From Serratia plymuthica (lineage in GTDB: Bacteria > Pseudomonadota > Gammaproteobacteria > Enterobacterales > Enterobacteriaceae): 64,000 bases of DNA. Positions within the stretch are counted from its first letter, which is position 1, and each line of letters begins with the position of its first letter. Below the pieces are notes generated by a model. It saw nothing but the letters and a program-made list of their open reading frames with translations. It did no database searches and had not been told where the DNA came from. Position numbers and translations under genes: made by a program. Positions 9,011-17,948 of the stretch are shown here, piece after piece. Where the stretch lies: NCBI RefSeq assembly GCF_018336935.1, contig NZ_CP068771.1, positions 1,612,001 through 1,676,000 on the forward strand. Direction: 5' to 3'.

Positions 9011-9133
9011 ATGAGTAACGTCATCCGCAAAGGAGACCGCTTGCGGGAACATGGTGGCAAGGTAAGAGAAAAACGCCAACGGCTTGACCACATGCGCTTT
9101 ACGGCACCCTCAACCCTGGATGAGGAGGAATAA
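9011..9133 (+). pseudogene. PAAR gene start fused to a decayed tssM 3' end
   Basis: The 40-codon frame begins MSNVIRKGDRLREHGGKV, the usual opening of a PAAR spike-tip protein (GD...HGGxV). It then passes without a stop into KRQRLDH and PSTLDEEE, which are pieces of the TssM C-terminus (compare 3841-3863 and 4032-4064). The rest of the PAAR domain and most of the tssM end are gone. The stop TAA overlaps the ATG of tssA. A strong ribosome site (GGAAGGAGAG) precedes the ATG, so the frame may be translated and may now serve only to couple translation to tssA. Confidence 0.8.
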
Positions 9134-9228
9134 TGACCGCATTGCAGAGTTTACTTCACACCTGTGGCGTGGATGAAGACATCCTGGTGAGCCAGGCTCG
9201 GGCGCGTTGTGCTGACTGGGCGCGCTGG
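9101..9228 (+). repeat. Downstream copy of tssM-tssA junction repeat
   Basis: This is the direct-repeat partner of 4032-4159, with a constant offset of 5069 bases. In this copy the tssA side is intact, while the tssM side survives only as the last few codons plus a separate fragment at 9068-9091 that matches tssM 3841-3863 with one extra A. Confidence 0.85.
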
Positions 9229-10728
9229 TTGGAGCCAATTAGCGACAATGAACCGACCGGAGAAGACCCGGGCTACGACGACGATTTCCAGCACATCCGC
9301 GAAGAGGTCAACAAGCTCTCCGGCATTGATACCGGGCTGATTTGCCAGTTGGCGGAAAAGTTGCTGACCGACAGGTGTAAGGACTTACGCGTCATCACTT
9401 TCTACGTTTGGGCGCGTCTGCATCAGGACGGTGAAGCCGGGTTGGCGCAGGGCGTTGAGTTATTGGCCGCCATGCTTGCACGGTTTGGCAATGACCTGCA
9501 TCCCCTGCGCGCCCGCAGCCGTAAATCTGCCCTGGAGTGGCTCGGCAGCAGCCGTGTGACAGACAGCCTGTCTTTGTACCCGGAAGTGGATATGTCCGTC
9601 ATGCGGCGCATCACGGCCGCGCTGTTACTGGCGGAACAGACGCTCCAGAGGTTTGATGAGGACGCTCGTCCAGATTTGTCCGGGCTGTATCAGGCTCTGG
9701 ATAACCGACTGATTCAAAATGGCGGGGCCAACAGTTTGGTGCCGCAAACCAGTCGTGAAGAAAGCGCCATTTTACCGGCTGCGGCCTCTGCTGCGCCGGT
9801 GATGAATTCTGTCACGTCAGGGCGTGATTTGCTCGATCAGGCCAAAGTGCTGGCGAAATACCTTCGCGATCAGCCGGGTGGCTGGTTGGCCGGCCATCAT
9901 CTGCTGAAAAGTGTCCGCTGGGATACGCTGACGGAGTTACCGCCGCTGGATGCCGCCGGCCGCACCCGCCTGGTCCCGCCTAAGCCAGACAACAAAGCGC
10001 ACCTCAAACGCCTGTATCTCCAGAAAAGCTGGTCTGAACTGTTGGAGCATACGGATACCCTGCTGGCGCAGGGGGTTAACCATCTGTGGCTGGATGTGCA
10101 GTGGTACGCCTGGCAGGCGTTGGTGAAGCTTGATAACGACAGCGTGCGCGCCGACATTCTCTGCCGTGATCTGGAAGGACTGCTGGCCCGCCTTCCGGGG
10201 CTGGGAGCGCTGGCGTTCAATGATGGCACACCTTTCGCCGATGAAGTGACGCTGAACTGGATTAACGAAACCGTGCTGGAGAATACGATGGACTGGAAGG
10301 GAGAATCCGTCGTGATCGCCGCGGTTTCCGGTGACGATGTGTTGACGCTGGAGCCGGAAGTACTGGCCAAAGCGGACAATGAGGGGGTTGAAGCCGCGTT
10401 GAGCTGGCTGCAGACCCGCCCGGGCTACGCGTCTTCACGCGATCAATGGTTGATGCGTCTGTTGATGGCGCGCGTCACTGAGCAGTACGGAAAAAACGAC
10501 ATGGCCCTGCACCTGTTGGGTGAACTCGACGGCAGCGCCAAGGCACTCACGCTTGAACAGTGGACGCCAGAGCTGATGTTTGAAGTTAAAGCTCGCAGGC
10601 TCAAACTGCTGCGTGGCAAGGCTGGGCGCAGTGAGGCAGATAAAATTCGCCTGCAGCCTGAGATGGACTCACTGCTCTCCGGGCTTATCTCTCTCGATCC
10701 GGCGCGCGCCGCAGTGCTGTGCGGTTAA
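9133..10728 (+). CDS. tssA: T6SS baseplate/cap protein TssA
   Basis: TssA helps recruit and organise the T6SS baseplate and sheath. The 531-residue protein carries an ImpA-type N-terminal domain (CADWARWLEPISDNEPTGEDPGYDD region, about residues 24-150). A linker and a long helical C-terminal part follow. The ATG overlaps the stop of the preceding relic frame (TAATG), mimicking the ancestral tssM-tssA coupling. The gap to tssF is 26 bases. The N-terminal 32 codons are duplicated as a dead fragment 5 kb upstream. Confidence 0.93.
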   Translation: MTALQSLLHTCGVDEDILVSQARARCADWARWLEPISDNEPTGEDPGYDDDFQHIREEVNKLSGIDTGLICQLAEKLLTDRCKDLRVITFYVWARLHQDGEAGLAQGVELLAAMLARFGNDLHPLRARSRKSALEWLGSSRVTDSLSLYPEVDMSVMRRITAALLLAEQTLQRFDEDARPDLSGLYQALDNRLIQNGGANSLVPQTSREESAILPAAASAAPVMNSVTSGRDLLDQAKVLAKYLRDQPGGWLAGHHLLKSVRWDTLTELPPLDAAGRTRLVPPKPDNKAHLKRLYLQKSWSELLEHTDTLLAQGVNHLWLDVQWYAWQALVKLDNDSVRADILCRDLEGLLARLPGLGALAFNDGTPFADEVTLNWINETVLENTMDWKGESVVIAAVSGDDVLTLEPEVLAKADNEGVEAALSWLQTRPGYASSRDQWLMRLLMARVTEQYGKNDMALHLLGELDGSAKALTLEQWTPELMFEVKARRLKLLRGKAGRSEADKIRLQPEMDSLLSGLISLDPARAAVLCG

Positions 10729-10754
10729 CCTACCGAACAAAAGATGATAACTCT

Positions 10755-12509
10755 ATGGACGACTTAACCCTGCGTTATTACGACGCCGAAATGCGCTACC
10801 TGCTGGAAGCCGGCGAAGAGTTCGCGCGTGCTCACCCTGAGCAGGCGGCGATGCTCAATCTCGATAAAGCGGGCGCGCGCGACCCGTACGTGGAACGTCT
10901 GTTCGAGGGCTTTGCCTTCCTGATGGGGCGGCTTCGCGAAAAGCTGGATGATGATTTACCTGAACTGACCGAAGGGCTGGTCAGCCTGTTATGGCCGCAT
11001 TACCTGCGCACCATTCCGTCGATGTCGGTGGTGGAGTTCACCCCCGACTGGCGCGAAATGAAAGAGCAGATGCGCATCGTCAAAGGTTTCGAGGTGAACT
11101 CGCGGCCGATCGGCGAGAAGGGCACGCGCTGCCGGTATTCCACCACCAAAGAGATAACCCTTCAGCCGTTGTCGCTGGAGCACGCCCGCCTGTCGACCGA
11201 CCCTGACGGGCGTTCGGTCATTAGCCTGCGCTTCAACTGCAGCCATCTGGCAGACTGGAGCCGTATCGATCTCAGCGGTATGTCGTTTTACTTCAACGCC
11301 GATGCGCCGCTGGCCTGCGCCATGCACGAAGCTTTTACCCTGAATGTGGCCCGGATGTGGCTGCGGATGCCGGGCGACATAGACAGAAGAGCGCTTGACG
11401 GGCATTTCAGCGCTCAGGGCTTTGGCGACGGCGATACCTTATGGCCAAAAGGCAGCGGCAGTTTCAGTGGCTACCAACTGCTGTTGGAGTACTTCACCTT
11501 CCGCGAGAAATTCATGTTCACTGGCCTGCATGGGCTGGAGACCGTCGCCTTTCCGGCTGTGCTCCCCTGGTTTGAAATCGATGTGGTGCTGGCTGAACGC
11601 TGGGAACATGACTTCAGCTTTACCGAAAAGCACCTGCGCCTTAACTGCGTGCCGGTGATCAACCTCTTCCCGCTGGAGTCCGATCCGCTGACGCTGAACG
11701 CTCTGCAAACAGAATACCTGCTGCGCCCGATGCGCGTGCAGGACGGCCACACCGAGGTTTACGCCGTAGATTCGGTGACGTCATCCAGTCGGCATACCTA
11801 TGTGCCGTTCTCCAGCTTCCGCCACAAAGGCGGGATGATGCGCCACGCAGCGCCGGAGTATTACTACCACACCCGCGTGCGCCGTGGCCCTTCCGGGTTG
11901 CATAACACCTGGCTGATCCTCGGTGGCGAAGCCTTCGACAATCACACCGTGCCGGAAGATGAAAGTCTGTCGTTGACGCTCACCGGCACCAACGGCCAAC
12001 TGCCACGACGTGCGTTGCAAAGTACCGTGCTTGATACGGTGATGAAAACCACCTCGGCCAGCATCGCCGTACGCAATCTCTGTGCCCCCACGTTGCCCTG
12101 CTATCCGCCCGCGCAGGACCGCTTTCACTGGCGCGTGCTGAGTCACCTCGGCAGCGGGTTCCTCTCGATGATGGATAACGCCGACGTGCTGCGTGGCACG
12201 CTGGCGCTGTATGAGTGGACCGACAGTGAAATGAACCGCCGCCGTCTGGAAGCCATTATCGATGTGAAGCACAGCGAAACCGAGCGCTTCGAGCAGGGCT
12301 ATCTGGTGCGCGGCGTGCAGATTGAAGTGGCTCTCGACAGCCACGGGTTTGCCGGTCGGGGCGATATTTGCCTGTTTGGCGAGATGCTGAGCCGCTTCTT
12401 CGCGCTCTATACCGATATTTACCTGTTTAACCGTCTGATTATCATCCTGCAACCGACCGGAGAACGCCTGGAATGGGAAGAGAAGCACAACCGCCGCATT
12501 CCCGGCTGA
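10755..12509 (+). CDS. tssF: T6SS baseplate subunit TssF
   Basis: The 584-residue protein matches the TssF/VasA/ImpG baseplate family, which forms the wedge with TssG, TssE and TssK. Family features are the N-terminal LRYYDAEMRYLLEAGEEFARAHP segment, the LRLLWPHYLR-like SLLWPHYLRTIPSM and the DPYVERLFEGFAFL stretch. I start at ATG 10755, the point where family homology begins; an upstream in-frame alternative near 10719 adds residues unlike the family. It overlaps tssG by 37 bases. Confidence 0.95.
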   Translation: MDDLTLRYYDAEMRYLLEAGEEFARAHPEQAAMLNLDKAGARDPYVERLFEGFAFLMGRLREKLDDDLPELTEGLVSLLWPHYLRTIPSMSVVEFTPDWREMKEQMRIVKGFEVNSRPIGEKGTRCRYSTTKEITLQPLSLEHARLSTDPDGRSVISLRFNCSHLADWSRIDLSGMSFYFNADAPLACAMHEAFTLNVARMWLRMPGDIDRRALDGHFSAQGFGDGDTLWPKGSGSFSGYQLLLEYFTFREKFMFTGLHGLETVAFPAVLPWFEIDVVLAERWEHDFSFTEKHLRLNCVPVINLFPLESDPLTLNALQTEYLLRPMRVQDGHTEVYAVDSVTSSSRHTYVPFSSFRHKGGMMRHAAPEYYYHTRVRRGPSGLHNTWLILGGEAFDNHTVPEDESLSLTLTGTNGQLPRRALQSTVLDTVMKTTSASIAVRNLCAPTLPCYPPAQDRFHWRVLSHLGSGFLSMMDNADVLRGTLALYEWTDSEMNRRRLEAIIDVKHSETERFEQGYLVRGVQIEVALDSHGFAGRGDICLFGEMLSRFFALYTDIYLFNRLIIILQPTGERLEWEEKHNRRIPG

Positions 12510-13558
12510 CTCCGCGGCTGGAAGCCGACCTTCACCGGATGAACTTCTACCGCTTCTGCCAGTTGCTGGAGAAGCGTCAGCCGGGGAAAGCCTTGATAGG
12601 AGCTACCTGCCATCCCTCAGACGACCCGGTACGGTTCTGCCCGCATCCGGGGATGGGGTTTCCGGCCAGTGAGCTGAAAGCCGTCGAATACGATGAAGAA
12701 GATGACAGCACACCGCCGGTCATTCGGACCACCTTCATGGGCCTGTACGGTGTGGACTCACCGCTGCCGACGGCCTATCTCGATGACATCACTCAGCGTC
12801 GGGAAGGGCACGAGGCATTGCAGGGATTCCTCGATATCTTCAACCACCGCATCCTGACGCAGTTTTACCGCATCTGGCGTAAATATTCTTATCCGGCCAC
12901 GTTCGAGCCGGGTGGGAGCGATGCCATTTCGCAATCGCTGCTGGGTTTGGTTGGGTTGGGTATTCCCGGGACGGCAAACCACATTGCCACGCCGGTGTCG
13001 CGCTTTCTGGCATTGCTGGGTGTGCTGCGTCAGCCCGGCAAAACCCAGGAAGGGATGCAGGCGCTGGTGAGCCTGCTGGCACCGGACACGGTGGTGCAGG
13101 TCAGTCCGTACTGTCTGCGGCCGGTGGAAATCAGCCAGCCGCTGGGTTTTTACGGTGATGAGGATTTTCTGCTGGATGGCAATATGCCGCTCGGTGATGA
13201 AGCGATGGATGCCAACAGCCAGTTGCTGATTGCGCTTTCAACGGATAACGAGCAGGAAGCGCAGGGCTGGAAGCCGGATAGTCTGCTGTATCAGGATTTT
13301 CTGGTGATGCTGCGGGTCTATCTGGGCTGGCGGTTTAAGGCAAAAATCCAGCTCAGGGTCAGTACCCACCTGCTGACCGTCCCGCCGCTGGGCGATGGCC
13401 CTTTCTGGCTGGGGATGAATGGTGTGTTGGGCGCGGAGGGTGACGCATTCCCGGACGATATCCCGCAGACCTTTACGACGGAACTGGGCTATTACAGCGG
13501 CATGAAGCCTGCCACATCACAACAAGGAAACCGCCGTGTTACTTACAAGTTTGACTAA
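12473..13558 (+). CDS. tssG: T6SS baseplate subunit TssG
   Basis: The 361-residue TssG/VasB/ImpH protein shows the family opening (LEADLHRMNFYRFCQLLEK), the HPGMGFPASEL segment and YGVDSPLPTAYLDDI, followed by DIFNHRILTQFYRIWRKY. It pairs with TssF in the baseplate wedge. The start lies inside tssF and the 3' end overlaps tssJ by 23 bases, so these genes are translated as a coupled set. Confidence 0.94.
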   Translation: MGREAQPPHSRLTPRLEADLHRMNFYRFCQLLEKRQPGKALIGATCHPSDDPVRFCPHPGMGFPASELKAVEYDEEDDSTPPVIRTTFMGLYGVDSPLPTAYLDDITQRREGHEALQGFLDIFNHRILTQFYRIWRKYSYPATFEPGGSDAISQSLLGLVGLGIPGTANHIATPVSRFLALLGVLRQPGKTQEGMQALVSLLAPDTVVQVSPYCLRPVEISQPLGFYGDEDFLLDGNMPLGDEAMDANSQLLIALSTDNEQEAQGWKPDSLLYQDFLVMLRVYLGWRFKAKIQLRVSTHLLTVPPLGDGPFWLGMNGVLGAEGDAFPDDIPQTFTTELGYYSGMKPATSQQGNRRVTYKFD

Positions 13559-14081
13559 AACCGCACGCTGGCCGCTCGCGCTGTTGGCGTTCAGCCTGAC
13601 GGGCTGTGGGGTGACGCAGAGCGTCACGGACGGCACGAAATCGGCCTTTAAGGCCGTTTTTTACAAGAAAATTAAAGTCCTGCATCTGGATTTCACCGCG
13701 CGCGAGGCGCTGAATACCGATGCCCGCGAGAGCAATTCGCTGTCTGAGCCGGTTGTGGTGCGCGTTTACCAGTTGAAAGACCGCCAAACCTTCGACAAGG
13801 CGGTGTATCAGCAACTGCTGAAAGACGGCGACACCCTCCTGCAAGCCGATGTGCTGGCCACCCGCGATGTGGTGCTAAAACCGGGCGGCGATGCCAGCCT
13901 CAATATGCCCATGGAAACCGATGCGCAGTTTGTGGCGGTCGCGGGGCTGTTCCGTCATCCGGATTGGGTTAATAACACCTGGAAGCGGGTGATTGAGCGT
14001 GAAGAGCTGGACCCGGATAAGCCGCGCATCCTGGAAGCCGGGAACAACCATCTGACACTACTACCCGCTAAGGACGAGTAA
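13536..14081 (+). CDS. tssJ: T6SS outer-membrane lipoprotein TssJ
   Basis: This is the 181-residue lipoprotein of the T6SS membrane complex, anchoring TssM at the outer membrane. It starts with GTG at 13536, supported by an AAGGAA ribosome site 7 bases upstream. A hydrophobic signal ends in lipobox LTGC with Cys24. The mature part has the TssJ pattern (LHLDFTAREALN, VVRVYQLKD, DVVLKPGG, FVAVAGLFRHPD). Its stop TAA overlaps the tssE ATG. Confidence 0.93.
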   Translation: MLLTSLTKTARWPLALLAFSLTGCGVTQSVTDGTKSAFKAVFYKKIKVLHLDFTAREALNTDARESNSLSEPVVVRVYQLKDRQTFDKAVYQQLLKDGDTLLQADVLATRDVVLKPGGDASLNMPMETDAQFVAVAGLFRHPDWVNNTWKRVIEREELDPDKPRILEAGNNHLTLLPAKDE

Positions 14082-14536
14082 TGCCTCAGGGACATACCCC
14101 CCCTTCGCTGTATGAAATGCTGGTCGGCAATTTCACCGGCGGCCTCGGCCTTCATCAGGTTAGCGAAGAAAATCAGGTCATTCTGTCGGTGCTGGACAAT
14201 ATGCAGCGCATCCTCAACAGTCGCGCCGGGACGCTGGCCCATTTACCCGATTACGGCCTGCCTGATATGGCGAAAATCCTGCAGGGGATGCCGGGGACCG
14301 CCCATCAGTTGATGGGCTCGCTGTCATCCGTTTTGCTGAAATACGAACCACGTCTGAAAAACGTTGACGTGGTGATACTGGAGCAGGTTCAGCCCGGAGA
14401 GCTGCGTTACGCCATCGATGCCGAGCTGAAAGGTATTGGTCTGGTGCGCTACGGCACCGAATTTATGCCTGAGGGGAGGGTGTTGTTGCGCCACCTGAAA
14501 CAACAGCAGTACCTCGACACCCGAACCCGACTCTGA
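14081..14536 (+). CDS. tssE: T6SS baseplate subunit TssE (gp25-like)
   Basis: The 151-residue protein is a GPW/gp25-family baseplate component related to phage T4 gp25. The family signature is visible in the ILSVLDNMQRILNSRAGT region, LPDYGLPDM and the YEPRLKNVDV strand. It joins the sheath to the baseplate. The ATG is coupled to the tssJ stop (TAATG). Confidence 0.93.
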   Translation: MPQGHTPPSLYEMLVGNFTGGLGLHQVSEENQVILSVLDNMQRILNSRAGTLAHLPDYGLPDMAKILQGMPGTAHQLMGSLSSVLLKYEPRLKNVDVVILEQVQPGELRYAIDAELKGIGLVRYGTEFMPEGRVLLRHLKQQQYLDTRTRL

Positions 14537-14573
14537 GTCACCTTCAACATCCAGCAGGGAGGCCCGATACCGA

Positions 14574-15044
14574 ATGACAGCAAGAAAACACTTTCTTAAA
14601 AAACTTCAGGCGCAGCAGTCTTCCGGCCACTCTTTCACCAGCCGGAGCCAGGCAGATATTGCTGCGTTTCGTCAGGGAATGGCGCAGCTTCAGGAAAACA
14701 TGGTCGGATGGCTGGCCGATACCGGCCTGCAACCGGAAAACTCAAGGGTGTCACTCAGCGACCTGCTGGTTGAGGCCGGGGCTTTTGACGTGCCGGGCAT
14801 AACGCTGCGCTACGAAAACAGGACGATAAAGTTTACCCCGTTGTTTTTGTACGGCCATGGCGTGACAGGCTGCGTGGAAGTGGGTCTTTACGCAGAAGGA
14901 AAGGTGACTCCGCTGGGGCGTTTGTTTATGCGTGCAGGCCACAACACGCACTGGACCCGTGCCCGACCGGAGACCCTATCCCGGCCTGAACACGCGTTCG
15001 ATGAAGACGCGTTTTTTGGGATGCTGGAAGGCTTGCTTCCCTAG
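14574..15044 (+). CDS. T6SS-cluster protein of unknown function
   Basis: I do not recognise this 156-residue protein. It is soluble, with a basic N-terminus (MTARKHFLKKLQ), a helical region to about residue 60 and a beta-rich middle (ITLRYENRTIKFTPLFLYG). A GGGAGG ribosome site lies about 13 bases before ATG. It stands 37 bases after tssE and 56 before the VasL-like gene, on the same strand, so it is very likely part of the T6SS operon. Possible roles are accessory assembly factor or regulator; nothing in the sequence decides. Confidence 0.75.
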   Translation: MTARKHFLKKLQAQQSSGHSFTSRSQADIAAFRQGMAQLQENMVGWLADTGLQPENSRVSLSDLLVEAGAFDVPGITLRYENRTIKFTPLFLYGHGVTGCVEVGLYAEGKVTPLGRLFMRAGHNTHWTRARPETLSRPEHAFDEDAFFGMLEGLLP

Positions 15045-15100
15045 CCGGCTGTGCCGCAGTTATTCATTGTCTTTCTCACTTTTACCTGGCGGAAACCTCC

Positions 15101-16486
15101 GTGAATAATCGTAATCAACTGAAAACCGGCGGCGACCCGCGCGCATTGCCGGATTATGCCGCCTTGCGTGACGAGTTGGGTAAACTGACCCACCCGGCGC
15201 GCCCGGACGTGAACTGGCGTTATGCTGAAAAACTCTGCCTCTCGCTGTTTGAACAAAATGGCGTGGAGTTGCAGACGGCGGCCTGGTACACCTTGACCCG
15301 TACGCAACTGACTGGATTGTCCGGCCTGAATGAAGGCTTGGCTATACTGGAAGCACTGGTGAGCCATCAGTGGGCTACGCTCTGGCCGCAACAGGTACAT
15401 GCCCGGATGGAAATCCTCAGCGGCTTGAGCCGGCGTATACAGCAACGGATGCGCACGATCCCTCTGAATTACAGTAACCTCAGCCAGCTTTACCAGGCTG
15501 AACAGCAGCTTACCCGCCTGGGGGCGGTATTGCAGCGCCTGGAACTCAAGCATCTGAGCCAGCTCGATGCGCTGCGTACTCTGATGCATAACAGTGCCGT
15601 TCGGCTGGAAAACAGCGACGGCTCCTCAGGTTCTGCCACTGTTATACCACCGGGTATAGCGTTGCCAGCTTCGGTAATGAATAGCGCGGGCACAACGGCG
15701 GATGCGATATCCGATATGCCGATTTCAGAAAAAAACGAATCGGTTGACGTGGTGAAACGGGAGTATGTGGCGCAGCCGGAACCTCAGTCGAAGGTGGAGG
15801 TGTTGACGGCAATACCGGCTCCGGCCAAAAACTGGACATCCTTCGCCGCCGGGATGTGTACCATGCTGGTGGTAAGCGCGGCAACGGCGTGGTGCTGGCA
15901 TGCCTTACATCGACCTGACCCGTTACAGACTCAGCTTGCTGCATCTCTGGCGCCGTTGCCTGCAATACTCACTCCCGAGCAACTGGATACGCTGCGCCAG
16001 CAATCTCCTCCGCCGGAAACCTTTATCGCAGACACACAGCAGCGGCTCGTGCGCTTAGGCCAGTTGCCACCTGACTGGAATATTGCTTACAGCCGTCAAC
16101 TGGTCGAACAGGCTCAGACACTGTGGCCGGAACAGGCTAAGCCCCTGATACGGCAGTGGCGGCAACGGCTTAACGGCAGCGTGCTGCCGGCTGAAAAACT
16201 GAATGGCTGGCATCAGGGGATGACGACGCTACAGCAACTCAGCGACAGGCTGGAGAGGTTGGATGAACAGAAGGGAAAATACATGACGGTCAGCGAACTG
16301 AAATCAGTCGTATTCACCGCCATGCAGTCGTTTAACCGTGCCACGCCGGTCGAAGAGCAGTTGCGAATATTGGCGCACACCCCGGCAGGGCCGCTGCTGT
16401 CTGCTGCCGAGCTGGTTCAGGTAGAAATTCATCTGAAGCAGCTTGGCGACCATTATGCCGCGCTCAAACAACGCTCGCCGGAGTAG
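15101..16486 (+). CDS. VasL-like T6SS protein (ImpA N-terminal domain, membrane-anchored)
   Basis: This 461-residue protein starts at GTG 15101 after a GGCGGA ribosome site. Residues 1-150 form an ImpA-like domain (GGDPRALPDYAALRDELGKL, WRYAEKLCLSLFEQNGVELQTAAWYTLTR) related to TssA. A variable linker is followed by one membrane helix (about residues 245-268) and a helical periplasmic C-terminal domain of the VasL type. It probably stands at the inner membrane and contributes to sheath or complex stability; the exact role of VasL proteins is not settled in what I know. It appears to be the last T6SS gene of this operon. Confidence 0.85.
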   Translation: MNNRNQLKTGGDPRALPDYAALRDELGKLTHPARPDVNWRYAEKLCLSLFEQNGVELQTAAWYTLTRTQLTGLSGLNEGLAILEALVSHQWATLWPQQVHARMEILSGLSRRIQQRMRTIPLNYSNLSQLYQAEQQLTRLGAVLQRLELKHLSQLDALRTLMHNSAVRLENSDGSSGSATVIPPGIALPASVMNSAGTTADAISDMPISEKNESVDVVKREYVAQPEPQSKVEVLTAIPAPAKNWTSFAAGMCTMLVVSAATAWCWHALHRPDPLQTQLAASLAPLPAILTPEQLDTLRQQSPPPETFIADTQQRLVRLGQLPPDWNIAYSRQLVEQAQTLWPEQAKPLIRQWRQRLNGSVLPAEKLNGWHQGMTTLQQLSDRLERLDEQKGKYMTVSELKSVVFTAMQSFNRATPVEEQLRILAHTPAGPLLSAAELVQVEIHLKQLGDHYAALKQRSPE

Positions 16487-16707
16487 ACACCCGCTGGCAG
16501 GGCCCAAAAAAACAGGGTTACGCATGATGAGCTCATCTGCTCGCCGGGTGGGGGCAGTCACCTGCTGCGGAGCAAACTGTTATATCGTTTTTTCCCCAAA
16601 CTGTTCGATGTCATCCCCGGCAGATGCGCCGCCAACGCTTGATCAGGGCAGTGCAAAGGTTAAAATAGAGCGATGCGATTGCGCTTAACGCTTTCATGGA
16701 GATAGAG

Positions 16708-16923
16708 ATGAACTGGTATCAAGTGGCGTTATGGACCATGATTTTTCTGAAGTCCGGGGCGTTCCTGGTGTTCGTTTGGTGGTGGATGTTCAAGCGTGCG
16801 ACCAAGCCTTATGTTCGCCCGGAAAATGTCGTCATTGACGAAACGCCAGAGGATGAAAATCTGACCATGGAAGACGTCATGAAGAAACATGGGATTACGC
16901 GCGTGGAAAATCAGACGCAATAA
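16708..16923 (+). CDS. Small inner-membrane protein, unknown
   Basis: The 71-residue protein begins MNWYQVALWTMIFLKSG at ATG 16708, preceded by GGAGATAGAG. An ATG at 16696 is in frame but would place the ribosome site inside the coding region. One membrane helix (about residues 5-27, rich in Trp and Phe) is followed by a charged tail (RPENVVIDETPEDENLTMEDVMKK). It is separated from the T6SS operon by about 220 bases and ends at a shared terminator, so it is probably an independent gene. No family recognised. Confidence 0.7.
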   Translation: MNWYQVALWTMIFLKSGAFLVFVWWWMFKRATKPYVRPENVVIDETPEDENLTMEDVMKKHGITRVENQTQ

Positions 16924-16954
16924 CTCGCTCCCGGTATAGACAGCACCCGGTGAT

Positions 16955-16990
16955 AACCCCGCCCCCTTAGAGCGCGGGGTTGTTGGTTTT
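16955..16990 (+). terminator. Rho-independent terminator between convergent genes
   Basis: The stem AACCCCGC / GCGGGGTT (16955-16962 with 16974-16981) is followed by TGTTGGTTTT. It serves the small membrane-protein gene, and in the other direction it may help terminate nucA. Confidence 0.75.
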
Positions 16991-17786
16991 AGCTCTTGCA
17001 ACCCATCAGCTCCGGCAGCACCCCTGGCTTGCTCTTCAGCGAAGCCTGCACATCCTCCGGCAGACCTGCCCAGATAATCAACCCGGTACGCTTCTCGATC
17101 TCGCTGACCGTTACGCGGTACTGGCAGAAATCGGCACTTTTCGGGGTGTTTTGATCAAACAGAAACGCGGCGTAGTGGTTCACTTCCGGGCTGTTGTTGA
17201 TAAAAATCACCTTCCAGTAGGCGCTGGGGATAGTGTGCGCTTTTTGGGTGCCCGGCAGTTTCCCCATATCACGTTCATACAGCGGGCCGGTGACGGTATA
17301 CACCGAACTGATATCCGCCCGGTCAATCAGCTTGCGTTCCTGATCTTCCAGCCGCGCCCAGGATCCCTGGTTCAGATCGGCTTTCTGTGGCGTGATGTTG
17401 GAAAGGTAGTTCAGCGACTCCCAGTCAGACACCCCCGCCAGCGAGGCCAGCGGCGCCTGATGCCCGCGGTCCACTTTCAGCGCCGCATTGGCGCCGGTGT
17501 AATCCGCCGGTGCCAGCGTATCTGCCGGGTTCAGCGCCGGGTCGGTTTTCCAGTTGCGATCCTTGCCGCTGGCCGGCGTGTCCTTGGTGATGTGGTAAGC
17601 CACCCAGTTGGCGAACTTGGTGCTGCTGTTATTGTTCAGGGTATAAGCATGGCGAACGATAGATACGTTGCTGCTGCCACCGGTCGGGCAACCTACCGCG
17701 CAGTTGTCGATGGATTCGAGTGTTTCAGCCGAAACCTGAGCGGCAAACAGCAGGGCGGCCAGGGCTAACACCTTGTTAAAGCGCAT
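16989..17786 (-). CDS. nucA: Secreted sugar-non-specific endonuclease (Serratia nuclease)
   Basis: This is the extracellular DNA/RNA nuclease of Serratia. The 265-residue precursor has a Sec signal (MRFNKVLALAALLFAAQVSA) cut before ETLES. The mature enzyme keeps the DRGH motif with His109 of the precursor (His89 mature), the magnesium-site region YLSNITPQK with its Asn, and the four cysteines of the two disulfides. I use the second ATG (17786) because GAGG lies 8 bases before it; the ATG at 17792 is too close. Its close match to the known Serratia enzyme is the main species clue of the window. Confidence 0.98.
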   Translation of the reverse strand: MRFNKVLALAALLFAAQVSAETLESIDNCAVGCPTGGSSNVSIVRHAYTLNNNSSTKFANWVAYHITKDTPASGKDRNWKTDPALNPADTLAPADYTGANAALKVDRGHQAPLASLAGVSDWESLNYLSNITPQKADLNQGSWARLEDQERKLIDRADISSVYTVTGPLYERDMGKLPGTQKAHTIPSAYWKVIFINNSPEVNHYAAFLFDQNTPKSADFCQYRVTVSEIEKRTGLIIWAGLPEDVQASLKSKPGVLPELMGCKS

Positions 17787-17948
17787 ATTCATGTCCTCAA
17801 TAAGTTAAAATATACTGTATTTATTTACAGTGTTTTTAACTTATATCAGTGAAACGAATACAACAATGCAACACATTCAGGTTGTGAATGTGCTACCGGT
17901 GATACAGCGAAATCCACTCAAAAAGACCTGCCCTTACCGGCTCATGGC

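Noticed and set aside
16443..16688. 81-residue plus-strand open frame after the VasL-like gene
   Set aside because: It starts inside the VasL-like gene in another frame, has no ribosome site, and its composition is unlike a real protein.
16980..17768. 262-residue plus-strand frame
   Set aside because: It is antisense to nucA, which is certain.
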